NCBI GenBank assembly: GCA_003416985.1 | Contig: QVIN01000008.1 | Span: 186,001 to 250,000, forward strand | Direction: 5' to 3' | Length of the DNA stretch: 64,000 bases | Source of the DNA: Duganella sp. BJB480 | GTDB lineage: Bacteria > Pseudomonadota > Gammaproteobacteria > Burkholderiales > Burkholderiaceae_D | Shown here: positions 17,996 to 25,248 of the stretch, one piece after another | How positions within the stretch are numbered: the first letter of the stretch is position 1 | How the letters are laid out: each line of letters starts with the position of its first letter | Program-made: the position numbers and the translations under genes | Notes under the pieces: model-generated | Databases searched by the model: none | What the model was told of the DNA's origin: nothing | What the model saw: only the letters and a program-made list of their open reading frames with translations

Positions 17996-18168
17996 GGGGT
18001 CAAGTCTGACATTCGGACACGAGCTCAGCTGCGCCACACGGGGGTCAAGTCTGACATTCGGACACGAACTCAACCCTAGGTGCCGCCTACGGTTGAGTTC
18101 GTGTCCGAATGTCAGACTTGACCCCCAGCCCACGGCAGAGGCCGTGTCCGAATGTCAGACTTGACCCC
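17996..18168. repeat. Hairpin repeat family, locus B: four copies, two forward then two reverse
   Basis: The 25-base unit occurs at 17996-18020 (+), 18041-18065 (+), 18101-18125 (-) and 18144-18168 (-), all identical. The central pair forms a 36-bp perfect inverted repeat (18040-18075 with 18091-18126) around the 15-base loop CTAGGTGCCGCCTAC, in which TAGG and CCTA can pair further. Inner stems differ between copies: GAACTCAACC for the central pair, GAGCTCAGCTG after the first copy, GGCCTCTGCC for the last. It occupies the gap between pth and the M20 amidohydrolase, both on the minus strand, and so would lie in the M20 leader if that gene is read from upstream. Confidence 0.92.
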
Positions 18169-18183
18169 AGAGTCTACACCGGC

Positions 18184-18765
18184 TCAGGCTGTATGCAACT
18201 TCATCGTGGCCGCTTCGAACTTGCCTTCGACGATTTGCGGCATGACCAGCAGCGACTTGTCGATCGCCTGCTCGATCAGCTCCTGGTCTTCGCGCCGTGG
18301 ACGGTGCAGCACGAAGTCCGCCACCTGCTGCTGCAGGCTCAGTGTGCGCGGGTGGCCGATGCCCAGCCGCAGCCGCCAGTAATCCTGCGTGCCGAGTGCG
18401 GCGGTGATGTCCTTCAGGCCGTTGTGCCCGCCCGAGGAGCCGCCTTTCTTCAGGCGCGCCGCGCCGGGCATCAGGTCCAGCTCGTCGTGCACGACCAGCA
18501 CTTCGTCCGCCTGGATCTTGAAGAAGCGGCACAGCCCGCCCACCGATTGGCCGGAACGGTTCATATACGTCTGCGGTTCCAGCAGATAGACTTCCTGGCC
18601 GGCGACCACGCCCTTGGCCATCAGCGCGTTGTACTTGGTCTCGCGCTGCAGGCGCGCGCCGATGTCGTTGGCGAGGTTGTCCACCAGCCAGAAGCCGGCG
18701 TTGTGGCGGGTTTGTTCGTATTCGGGGCCCGGATTGCCGAGGCCGACGATGAGACGTATAGGCAT
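18184..18765 (-). CDS. pth: Peptidyl-tRNA hydrolase
   Basis: The ATG at 18763-18765 gives 193 residues, the normal length. The protein starts MPIRLIVGLGNPGPEYEQTR, followed by HNAGFWLVD with the catalytic His. YMNRSGQSV and GGSSGGHNGLKDI form the rest of the active-site cleft. Pth cleaves the ester between peptide and tRNA on drop-off products, recycling tRNA in the cytoplasm. It lies downstream of rplY on the same strand, separated by a strong terminator. The frame extends upstream to 18834, but those codons lie in the terminator and are not conserved in the family. Confidence 0.97.
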   Translation of the reverse strand: MPIRLIVGLGNPGPEYEQTRHNAGFWLVDNLANDIGARLQRETKYNALMAKGVVAGQEVYLLEPQTYMNRSGQSVGGLCRFFKIQADEVLVVHDELDLMPGAARLKKGGSSGGHNGLKDITAALGTQDYWRLRLGIGHPRTLSLQQQVADFVLHRPRREDQELIEQAIDKSLLVMPQIVEGKFEAATMKLHTA

Positions 18766-18809
18766 GACGTGTGGTCTGAAAAAGGGAAACGTGATTATCG
18801 CCGAAAAAC

Positions 18810-18847
18810 AAAAACCCCCGCCGGCATCGAGCACTGGCGGGGGTTTT
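18810..18847 (-). terminator. Rho-independent terminator after rplY
   Basis: Read on the minus strand, AAAACCCCCGCC pairs with GGCGGGGGTTTT across a GC-containing loop, and a T-rich run (TTTTTGTTTTT) follows. The hairpin starts 33 bases after the rplY stop and ends before the pth start. It should end most prs-rplY transcripts and give pth a separate or attenuated supply. Confidence 0.85.
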
Positions 18848-18879
18848 CTCCTGCTGCCGCCCGAAGGCGGCGTCAGTGA

Positions 18880-19515
18880 TTACTTCTTGGCCTTGGCGGC
18901 TGGCTTGGCTTCAGCAGCTGGAGCTTCAGCGGTAGCAGCGGCTTCAGCAGCAACGTGGCCGGCCGGTACCGAAGCGGTAGCGATGGTCAGGTTGGCGCCG
19001 TGGGTCACAGCGGTCACGCCGGCTGGCAGAACCAGTTCGTTGATGTGCAGCGAGTGGCCGACGTCGATGTTCGACAGGTCGACGGTGATGAACTCTGGCA
19101 GGTCTTTCGGCAGGCACGAAACTTCGATTTCATTGGCGACGTGGCTGATGGTGGCGCCGTGCAGTTTGACTGCCGGGGACACGTCAGCGTTGGCGAAGTG
19201 CAGAGCGACTTTCATGTGCACTTTCTTCGAAGCGTCAACGCGCTGGAAGTCAGCGTGCAGAACCAGTTGCTTGTATGCGTGGACTTGGAAGTCGCGCAGC
19301 AGCACTTGCTGGGTGTTGCCGTCGATTTCCAGATCCAGGATCGACGAGTGGAAGGCTTCTTTTTTCAGCGCGTGGTACAGCGCGTTGTGGTCCAGCGAGA
19401 TGGTCACTGGCGCTTCGGTACCGCCGTAGATGATGCCAGGGGTTTGGCCCGAATTGCGCAGGCGGCGGCTCGCTCCGGAACCTTGCAATTCGCGTTTGAA
19501 TGCAACAACTTTCAT
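18880..19515 (-). CDS. rplY: 50S ribosomal protein L25/general stress protein Ctc
   Basis: The ATG at 19513-19515 has GGAG 8 bases upstream and yields 211 residues, the long CTC type rather than the 94-residue E. coli form. It begins MKVVAFKRELQGSGASRRLR and NSGQTPGIIYGG, the 5S rRNA-binding L25 domain. Next come the beta-rich TL5 C-terminal domain (LPEFITVDLSNIDVG) and an Ala/Lys-rich tail. L25 binds the loop E region of 5S rRNA in the large subunit. It follows prs with a 163-base gap holding a perfect hairpin. Confidence 0.97.
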   Translation of the reverse strand: MKVVAFKRELQGSGASRRLRNSGQTPGIIYGGTEAPVTISLDHNALYHALKKEAFHSSILDLEIDGNTQQVLLRDFQVHAYKQLVLHADFQRVDASKKVHMKVALHFANADVSPAVKLHGATISHVANEIEVSCLPKDLPEFITVDLSNIDVGHSLHINELVLPAGVTAVTHGANLTIATASVPAGHVAAEAAATAEAPAAEAKPAAKAKK

Positions 19516-19618
19516 GTGTAACTCCAAAAATAACAGGGCTCGCGCCCCGTGTTATGAAGCCCCCGCGACCAGGGTGCTTCGAAAATGAGCTGACTGCGCT
19601 CATGAAACCGGGAAGTAC

Positions 19619-19655
19619 AACGGCGCGACAAGCATTTTTCGCTTGTCGCGCCGTT
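19619..19655. terminator. Perfect 15-bp hairpin between prs and rplY
   Basis: The arms AACGGCGCGACAAGC (19619-19633) and its complement (19641-19655) flank a 7-base loop. On the minus strand, in which prs and rplY are read, no T-run follows the second arm. It is more likely an attenuator or mRNA-stabilising structure than a full terminator. It lies 23 bases past the prs stop. Confidence 0.6.
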
Positions 19656-19678
19656 AAAAACTAGCTAAATCGTTTATC

Positions 19679-20629
19679 TCAGTCGATAAACAGGGAGATC
19701 ACGGAATCGCCCTTGATGATGCGTTTGAACGTCTCGGCCAGCAGCGGTGCGCAGGTCAGCTGGCGGATCTTGCCGCAAGCCTTGGCCGCGTCGGACAGCG
19801 GGATCGTGTCGGTCACGACCAGCTCGTCCAGCGACGAACTGGTGATGCGCTCGATCGCCGGGCCGGACAGCACAGGGTGCGTGCAGTACGCGATGACTTT
19901 CTTGGCGCCGCGCTCTTTCAGCACCTCGGCGGCCTTGACCAGCGTGCCCGCGGTGTCGACCATGTCATCCATGATCACGCAGTTGCGGCCTTCGACTTCA
20001 CCGATGATGTTCATCACTTCGGACACGTTGGCCTTCGGACGGCGCTTGTCGATGATGGCCAGGTCGCAGCCCAGGCGTTTAGCCAGGGCGCGCGCGCGGA
20101 CCACACCGCCGACGTCCGGCGAGACCACCAGCAGGTCCTGGTAGTTCTTCTTCTGCAGGTCGCCCAGCAGGATCGGCGAAGCGTAAATATTGTCAACCGG
20201 GATATCGAAGAAGCCCTGGATCTGGTCCGCGTGCAGATCCATGATCAGGACGCGCTCGACGCCCGCTTCTTCCAGCATGTTGGCGACGACCTTGGCCGAG
20301 ATCGCGACGCGCGCCGAACGCGGGCGGCGGTCTTGACGGGCATAGCCGAAGTACGGAATAGCTGCGGTGATACGGCCAGCGGACGCGCGTTTCAGGGCGT
20401 CGACCATCAGGATCAACTCCATCAGGCTGTCGTTGGTTGGAGCACAAGTCGATTGCAGAACGAAGACGTCTTTACCGCGGACGTTTTCGTTAATCTCAAC
20501 CATCACTTCGCCGTCCGAGAATTTCGAAACGTTTGCCTTGCCGAGAGGGATGCCGAGATTTTTAGCGACCCCTTCTGCCAATGCAGGATTAGCGTTGCCG
20601 GTAAAAACCATCAGGTTTTCGAAAGCCAT
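19679..20629 (-). CDS. prs: Ribose-phosphate pyrophosphokinase (PRPP synthetase)
   Basis: The protein has 316 residues, the standard class I length. It makes 5-phosphoribosyl diphosphate from ribose 5-phosphate and ATP, feeding purine, pyrimidine, NAD, His and Trp synthesis. Visible motifs are DLHADQIQGFFDIPVDN for Mg/ATP, the flexible loop YARQDRRPRSARV, and the PRPP-binding VIMDDMVDTAGTL. It lies between tRNA-Gln and rplY on the same strand, the usual order in betaproteobacteria. Confidence 0.98.
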   Translation of the reverse strand: MAFENLMVFTGNANPALAEGVAKNLGIPLGKANVSKFSDGEVMVEINENVRGKDVFVLQSTCAPTNDSLMELILMVDALKRASAGRITAAIPYFGYARQDRRPRSARVAISAKVVANMLEEAGVERVLIMDLHADQIQGFFDIPVDNIYASPILLGDLQKKNYQDLLVVSPDVGGVVRARALAKRLGCDLAIIDKRRPKANVSEVMNIIGEVEGRNCVIMDDMVDTAGTLVKAAEVLKERGAKKVIAYCTHPVLSGPAIERITSSSLDELVVTDTIPLSDAAKACGKIRQLTCAPLLAETFKRIIKGDSVISLFID

Positions 20630-20794
20630 TGGGAGTCCCAGAGATAGTCGATGAAAATTTTTGAAAAGTCGCCAGCGGAAGCCGCGCGGCGCTGTACTTG
20701 AAACTTAGTTGAATGGCTCGCTCTGGGGCGATGCCATCTTTGCCTTATCCGGCCGGAGACTAACTTCGCCTCGACGGGTCCAGATACAAACGAA

Positions 20795-20871
20795 TGGCAG
20801 GGGAACAAGGATTCGAACCTTGGTATGCTGGAATCAAAATCCAGTGCCTTAACCAGCTTGGCGATTCCCCT
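20795..20871 (-). tRNA. tRNA-Gln (anticodon TTG)
   Basis: The minus strand folds into a 77-base cloverleaf. The 7-bp acceptor is AGGGGAA with TTCCCCT, the anticodon arm is CTGGA-TTTTGAT-TCCAG with anticodon TTG, and the T arm is AAGG-TTCGAAT-CCTT. The CCA tail is encoded. It lies between ispE and prs on the same strand, a conserved position for this tRNA in betaproteobacteria. Confidence 0.97.
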
Positions 20872-20947
20872 ACGCAACTGACTGCTTGTCGTTACATGGC
20901 CGGTATTTTACAGCCATTTTCACGCTAAGCCAAATTTTTTTACTGCC

Positions 20948-21826
20948 TCACAACTTTGCGATGATCGGGTGGCGATCCAGCGCTTTGGCCTTCCAGGCTT
21001 TCCACTTTGTCGGTACTTTCGCAAGCACCGCATCCGCTTCTTCCTCGGTTGCCACCGCACAGAACACGCAAGCACCGGAGCCAGTCATCCTGGCATCGCC
21101 GTAAGCACCGAGCCATTCTATCGCCTCTGCCACCGGCGGGAATAACTTCGTTGCTACCTGCTGCAAGTCATTCTTTCCAAACCCTTTAAAACCGTTTTGT
21201 TTTTCAAGGTGGCTGGAAAAGTCCGTTATTATGACGACCGGAGTGTCCCTTGTCAAATGTTCCGAGCAAAAAATTGCAGCCGTCGGTACGGCGACGCCCG
21301 GTTCGATGACGACATACCAACAATCCGGCGCCCGCACCGGGCGCATGGCCTCGCCCACGCCTTCGGCAAACGCGGTCTCGCCGAAGATGAAGAACGGGAT
21401 GTCCGCGCCCAGCGGCAGGCCCAGCGCCATCAACTCTTCCTTACTTAGACCGGCCTGCCACAAATAGTTCAACGCCATCAGCGTGGTGGCCGCGTCGGAC
21501 GAGCCGCCGCCGAGGCCGCCGCCCATCGGCAGCACCTTGTCGATGGCGATGTCGACGCCGCGCGGCAGCGCGCCCTGGCGGCGCAGCACCTCGGCCTGCA
21601 GCAGGCGCGCGGCGCGGATGATCAGGTCGCTCTCTTCCGGCACGCCGGCCAGGTCCGTCACGCGGCGGATCCGGTCGTCGTCGCGCAGGTCGAAGTGCAG
21701 CGTGTCGCCGTGGTCGATCAGTTGGAACACGGTTTGCAGCAGATGGTAGCCGTCGGCGCGGCGGCCGTTCACGTGCAGGAATAGGTTGAGCTTGGCCGGA
21801 GCCGGGCAATTCTTCAAAGAGTTCAT
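20948..21826 (-). CDS. ispE: 4-diphosphocytidyl-2-C-methyl-D-erythritol kinase
   Basis: The 292-residue GHMP kinase phosphorylates CDP-methylerythritol in the MEP pathway of isoprenoid synthesis. Motif 1 is PAPAKLNLFLHV near the N-terminus. The ATP-binding motif is MGGGLGGGSSDAATTL at about residues 102-117. The C-terminal MTGSGACVFC is motif 3. It follows lolB by 8 bases and precedes the Gln tRNA. Length and motifs are all as expected. Confidence 0.97.
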   Translation of the reverse strand: MNSLKNCPAPAKLNLFLHVNGRRADGYHLLQTVFQLIDHGDTLHFDLRDDDRIRRVTDLAGVPEESDLIIRAARLLQAEVLRRQGALPRGVDIAIDKVLPMGGGLGGGSSDAATTLMALNYLWQAGLSKEELMALGLPLGADIPFFIFGETAFAEGVGEAMRPVRAPDCWYVVIEPGVAVPTAAIFCSEHLTRDTPVVIITDFSSHLEKQNGFKGFGKNDLQQVATKLFPPVAEAIEWLGAYGDARMTGSGACVFCAVATEEEADAVLAKVPTKWKAWKAKALDRHPIIAKL

Positions 21827-21834
21827 GGTGCTGT

Positions 21835-22458
21835 TTATTCGGTGCCGGGACGGATGGCGATGCGTATCGTCAGGTCATCCACCTGCCCCGCGCCCAGGCG
21901 CGTGAGGTCGATGCGTTTCGGTTGCGGCACGGCGGCCGTGTCGTCTTGCCACGTGGCGTATTCGACCTTCCAGCCGTCGCGCGTAACCACCGTGTCGTTG
22001 GCCGGCGAGGCGACGAAGCGCTTGCCGCCGGCGTCGGTGGCGTAGCCTTGCAGCCACTCGCGCAGGCCGGAGACCGGCAGCGTCCAGCCCAGCGCCTGCG
22101 TGGTGAGGCTGTCGAGGTCGGGCGCGGTGCGCGGCTCCTTGCCGCTTTGCTTCAGCGTGGCCGATCCCGGCGTGACGCTGATGACTGCCAGGATCTGGCC
22201 GGTCGGCGAAATCAGGGTGACGTCGGTGGCGGCCTTGCTCTGCTGCCAGGTGAACTTGCCGGTCAGCGATTCGCGCTTGCCGTCCTTGACGTAGTTGATG
22301 GCGATGCCGCCGCCAAGATCGACGTTGTCCTGGTAGGGCGCGACCGCGGTGGACGAGCGCGGCGCGGAGGTGGTGGCGCAGCCGGCCAGCACGGAAGCCG
22401 CCAGCGCGGCGGCCAGCATGGCGGCCGGGGCGCTGCGGCGCAGGTTCAATAAAGTCAT
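21835..22458 (-). CDS. lolB: Outer-membrane lipoprotein insertion protein LolB
   Basis: A lipoprotein signal ends in the lipobox SVLAGC at about residues 21-26. The mature part (207 residues in all) has the LolB fold: GKFTWQQSKAATDVTLISPTG, a central segment GWTLPVSGLREWLQGY, and a C-terminal strand pattern ending DLTRLGAGQVDDLTIRI. LolB accepts lipoproteins from LolA and inserts them into the outer membrane. It sits between the TPR lipoprotein and ispE, 10 and 8 bases from each. Sequence conservation in this family is low, so context contributes to the call. Confidence 0.92.
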   Translation of the reverse strand: MTLLNLRRSAPAAMLAAALAASVLAGCATTSAPRSSTAVAPYQDNVDLGGGIAINYVKDGKRESLTGKFTWQQSKAATDVTLISPTGQILAVISVTPGSATLKQSGKEPRTAPDLDSLTTQALGWTLPVSGLREWLQGYATDAGGKRFVASPANDTVVTRDGWKVEYATWQDDTAAVPQPKRIDLTRLGAGQVDDLTIRIAIRPGTE

Positions 22459-22468
22459 CAGGTATCGC

Positions 22469-24256
22469 TTACAGGCTTTGGTTCAAACGGGCGAGCGTGC
22501 TTTTCAGCGCGTCGTTCTTCGGGTCTTTGGTCTGGGCTTCCTGCCACATCTGCCGGGCGCCGGCCTGGTCGCCCTTGGCGAACAGCACCTCGCCCAGGTG
22601 CACGGCGATTTCCGGATCGCTGCGCAGAGCGTAGGCGCGGCGCAGCATGGCCTCGGCCTCGCTCAGGTTGCCCATGCGGTACTGCACCCAGCCCATGCTG
22701 TCCATGATGAAGGGATCTCCCGGCGCCATCTTCATGGCCTTGTCGATCAGCGAGTACGCCTCGGGCAGGCGCTCGTTGCGCTCGGCCAGCGAGTAGCCCA
22801 GCGCGTTGTAGGCGTGCTGGTTGTCGGGCGCGGCGATCATCACCTGGCGCAGCGCCTTTTCCATCAGCTCCAGCTGGCCCATCTTCTCGGCCACCAGCGC
22901 GAAGTCGTACAGCAGGTCGGGATTGTCCGGGTAGCGCTTGACGGCGTTTTCCAGCACCGTGTAGGCGGCGCGGTGGTCGCCGGCGTCGCGCAGGATCTGC
23001 GCGTCGGCCTGGAAGATCTGCGCCTGGTCGACGGCCTCGGTCGGCTTGAGCTCGGCCAGCTGCTTGCGCGCCTCGTCGACGTTGCCCTTGCGGGCCGTCA
23101 GCTGCGCCATCTTCATGCGCGCGGCCAGGTAGATTTTCTCGTCGGCGCCGTCGACCTTGTCCAGCCAGTTGTAGGCCGCGTCGAAGTCGTTGCGCTGCTC
23201 GGCGATCTGCGCCAGCAGCATCAGCACCTTGGACGGATCACGCTCGTCGTTCGGATGATCGGCCAGCACCTTGACGAAGTCGGTGAAGTATTTCTCCGCG
23301 TTCGGCACGTCGTTGGCCTGCATCGCCATCGCGCCCAGCGCGTACAGCGTGGCCATGTTGTCCGGCTGGTCCTTCAGCAGGATCAGGAACTGCTGGCGGG
23401 CGAGCTCGGTCTGCTTGGCGTCGGCCAGGATGCGGGCGTAGGCGGCGCGCACTTCGCGCGACTTGGGGTACTTGTCCAGGAAGGTCGACAGCACCTTGAG
23501 CGCGGTGTCGATATCGCCGGACACCTGCGCCGTGGTCAGGATGGCCAGCTCGGAATCGGGCTTGATGCGCAGCGCCTGCTCGGCCTCGGTGCGGGAGCGC
23601 TCGTTGTCGCCCAGCGTGAAGGCGCCCTGCGCCAGGATCAGGTGGCTTTCCAGCGTGTCGCTGTAGGGCGCCAGCACGCGGTCCTCCAGCGCGAAGGCGG
23701 CGGCCTTGTCCTTGGCGCGCAGCAGGAACTGCTGCATCTGGAACATGGCCAGCGGCCGCGCCTGCGGCGGCGCGGCCTTCAGCCGTTCGGCGAAGATCTG
23801 CTCCGCCTCGCTCAAATCGTCGTTGACGACGGCGAAGCCCAGGAAATACTGGGTCGCCTCGTCCGAGTTCGGCGCCAGGCCACGCCACAGGCGGATGGCC
23901 GACAGCGCCTCCGGTCCCTGCTTGGCGGTCAGCGCCATCTCGGCGGCGCGGCGCGCCAGGCGCGGATCGCGCGTCTGCTGGGCCAGCGCCAGCATGGTGA
24001 TGTACGGTCCCTGCCAATTGCCCTGCTTGAATTCCAGCTCGGCCTTGGTGATGCGGAACAGCATGTCGCCGGTGAGGTCGACATTGGGCAGCGCTTCCTC
24101 GGCCGGGGCCGGGGCCGGTGCGGCGGCGACCGGCGCGGCGCTCTCCCCCGCCGCATCGGCGGGCGCGGCGGCGGCTGGTTCCGCCTGTTTTTGCGGCGCC
24201 ACGGCGCACGCGGACAGCACGGCAGAGAGGGTTACAATGGCGAAAGCGTTTTTCAA
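22469..24256 (-). CDS. Tetratricopeptide-repeat lipoprotein, 595 aa, TTG start
   Basis: No ATG fits the signal peptide. A TTG at 24254-24256 gives KNAFAIVTLSAVLSACAVAP after the initiator, a lipoprotein signal with its lipobox Cys near residue 16, and has AGGA about 9 bases upstream. After a Pro/Ala linker the protein is built of TPR helices, for example PDNQHAYNALGYSLAERN and DSMGWVQYRMGNLSEAEAML. It should be a periplasm-facing scaffold. It precedes lolB by 10 bases, and this pairing is common in betaproteobacteria. The partner is unknown. The frame extends upstream to 24379 without conserved features. Confidence 0.85.
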   Translation of the reverse strand: MKNAFAIVTLSAVLSACAVAPQKQAEPAAAAPADAAGESAAPVAAAPAPAPAEEALPNVDLTGDMLFRITKAELEFKQGNWQGPYITMLALAQQTRDPRLARRAAEMALTAKQGPEALSAIRLWRGLAPNSDEATQYFLGFAVVNDDLSEAEQIFAERLKAAPPQARPLAMFQMQQFLLRAKDKAAAFALEDRVLAPYSDTLESHLILAQGAFTLGDNERSRTEAEQALRIKPDSELAILTTAQVSGDIDTALKVLSTFLDKYPKSREVRAAYARILADAKQTELARQQFLILLKDQPDNMATLYALGAMAMQANDVPNAEKYFTDFVKVLADHPNDERDPSKVLMLLAQIAEQRNDFDAAYNWLDKVDGADEKIYLAARMKMAQLTARKGNVDEARKQLAELKPTEAVDQAQIFQADAQILRDAGDHRAAYTVLENAVKRYPDNPDLLYDFALVAEKMGQLELMEKALRQVMIAAPDNQHAYNALGYSLAERNERLPEAYSLIDKAMKMAPGDPFIMDSMGWVQYRMGNLSEAEAMLRRAYALRSDPEIAVHLGEVLFAKGDQAGARQMWQEAQTKDPKNDALKSTLARLNQSL

Positions 24257-24402
24257 GGGAAGATCCTGGCAAGTCGGCAAAAGGTACTGAGGCAATCGGA
24301 TTTTACGCTCAACGCTCCGATCGCGTGTTTTGACTAGTGTAACCAAATATTCCGCCGCAGCCAGAGTGTACCCGCTCATTATTTCGACTCATAACCATCC
24401 AG

Positions 24403-25236
24403 ATGCCAGAATTACCAGAAGTTGAAGTCACCCGGCGCGGGGTCGCGCCGCATATCGAGGGACGCACCGTGCATCAGGTGGTGCTGCGCCGCGAGGGCCT
24501 GCGCTGGCCGTTCCCCGCGCAGCTGCCGCAGCTGCTGGCCGGCCACCAGGTGCTGCGCACCGGCCGCCGCGGCAAATACCTGCTGCTGCATTTCGACCAT
24601 GGCACGCTGATCATCCACCTCGGCATGTCGGGCCACCTGCGCATCATGCCGGGCGGGATCGTCCCGGAAAAACATGATCATTTCGACCTCGTGGTCGAGA
24701 CCCCGGACGGCCTGCGGGTGCTGCGCATGAAGGACCCGCGCCGCTTCGGCGCCGTGCTGTGGCACGACCACGCGGACGGCCTGCTGGAGCACCACACGCT
24801 GCTGCGCGAACTGGGCGTGGAGCCCCTGGAGGCGGGCTTCACCGGCAAATTGCTGTACGATCAAACCCGGCAGCGCAGCGCACCCGTCAAGCAGGTGCTG
24901 CTGGCCGGGGACATCGTCGTCGGCGTCGGCAATATTTATGCTTCGGAAAGCTTGTTCCGCGCCGGCATCAACCCGAAGACGCCGGCCAAGCGCATCAGCC
25001 TGGCGCGCTACGAGAAGCTGGCGCAGGCCGTGCGCGAGATCCTGGCCGAAGCCATCGTCCAGGGCGGCAGCACGCTGCGCGATTTTATTAGCGTCAACGG
25101 GCAGTCCGGGTATTTCCAGCAGACTTATTTCGTCTATGATCGTGCGGGTGTCCCCTGCAAGGTATGCGCGGCGCCGATACGGCAGATCAAGCAAGGCCAA
25201 CGGTCCACGTTCTACTGTGTGAATTGCCAAAAATAA
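24403..25236 (+). CDS. mutM: Formamidopyrimidine-DNA glycosylase (Fpg)
   Basis: The 277-residue enzyme begins PELPEVEVTRRG; the Pro after Met is the catalytic N-terminus. RRGKYLLLHF carries the catalytic Lys. The helix-two-turn-helix region includes VGVGNIYASE. The C-terminal zinc finger is CKVCAAPIRQIKQ followed by FYCVNCQK, four cysteines. It excises 8-oxoguanine and formamidopyrimidines from DNA. It starts a three-gene run with the dynamin-like gene (12-base gap) and mutY, and is divergent from the TPR lipoprotein. Confidence 0.98.
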   Translation: MPELPEVEVTRRGVAPHIEGRTVHQVVLRREGLRWPFPAQLPQLLAGHQVLRTGRRGKYLLLHFDHGTLIIHLGMSGHLRIMPGGIVPEKHDHFDLVVETPDGLRVLRMKDPRRFGAVLWHDHADGLLEHHTLLRELGVEPLEAGFTGKLLYDQTRQRSAPVKQVLLAGDIVVGVGNIYASESLFRAGINPKTPAKRISLARYEKLAQAVREILAEAIVQGGSTLRDFISVNGQSGYFQQTYFVYDRAGVPCKVCAAPIRQIKQGQRSTFYCVNCQK

Positions 25237-25248
25237 GGGTGGAACAAG

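Noticed and set aside
17996..18168. CRISPR array
   Set aside because: The four repeats change orientation, are palindromic as pairs and have unequal gaps of 18-35 bases without cas genes; this is not a CRISPR layout.
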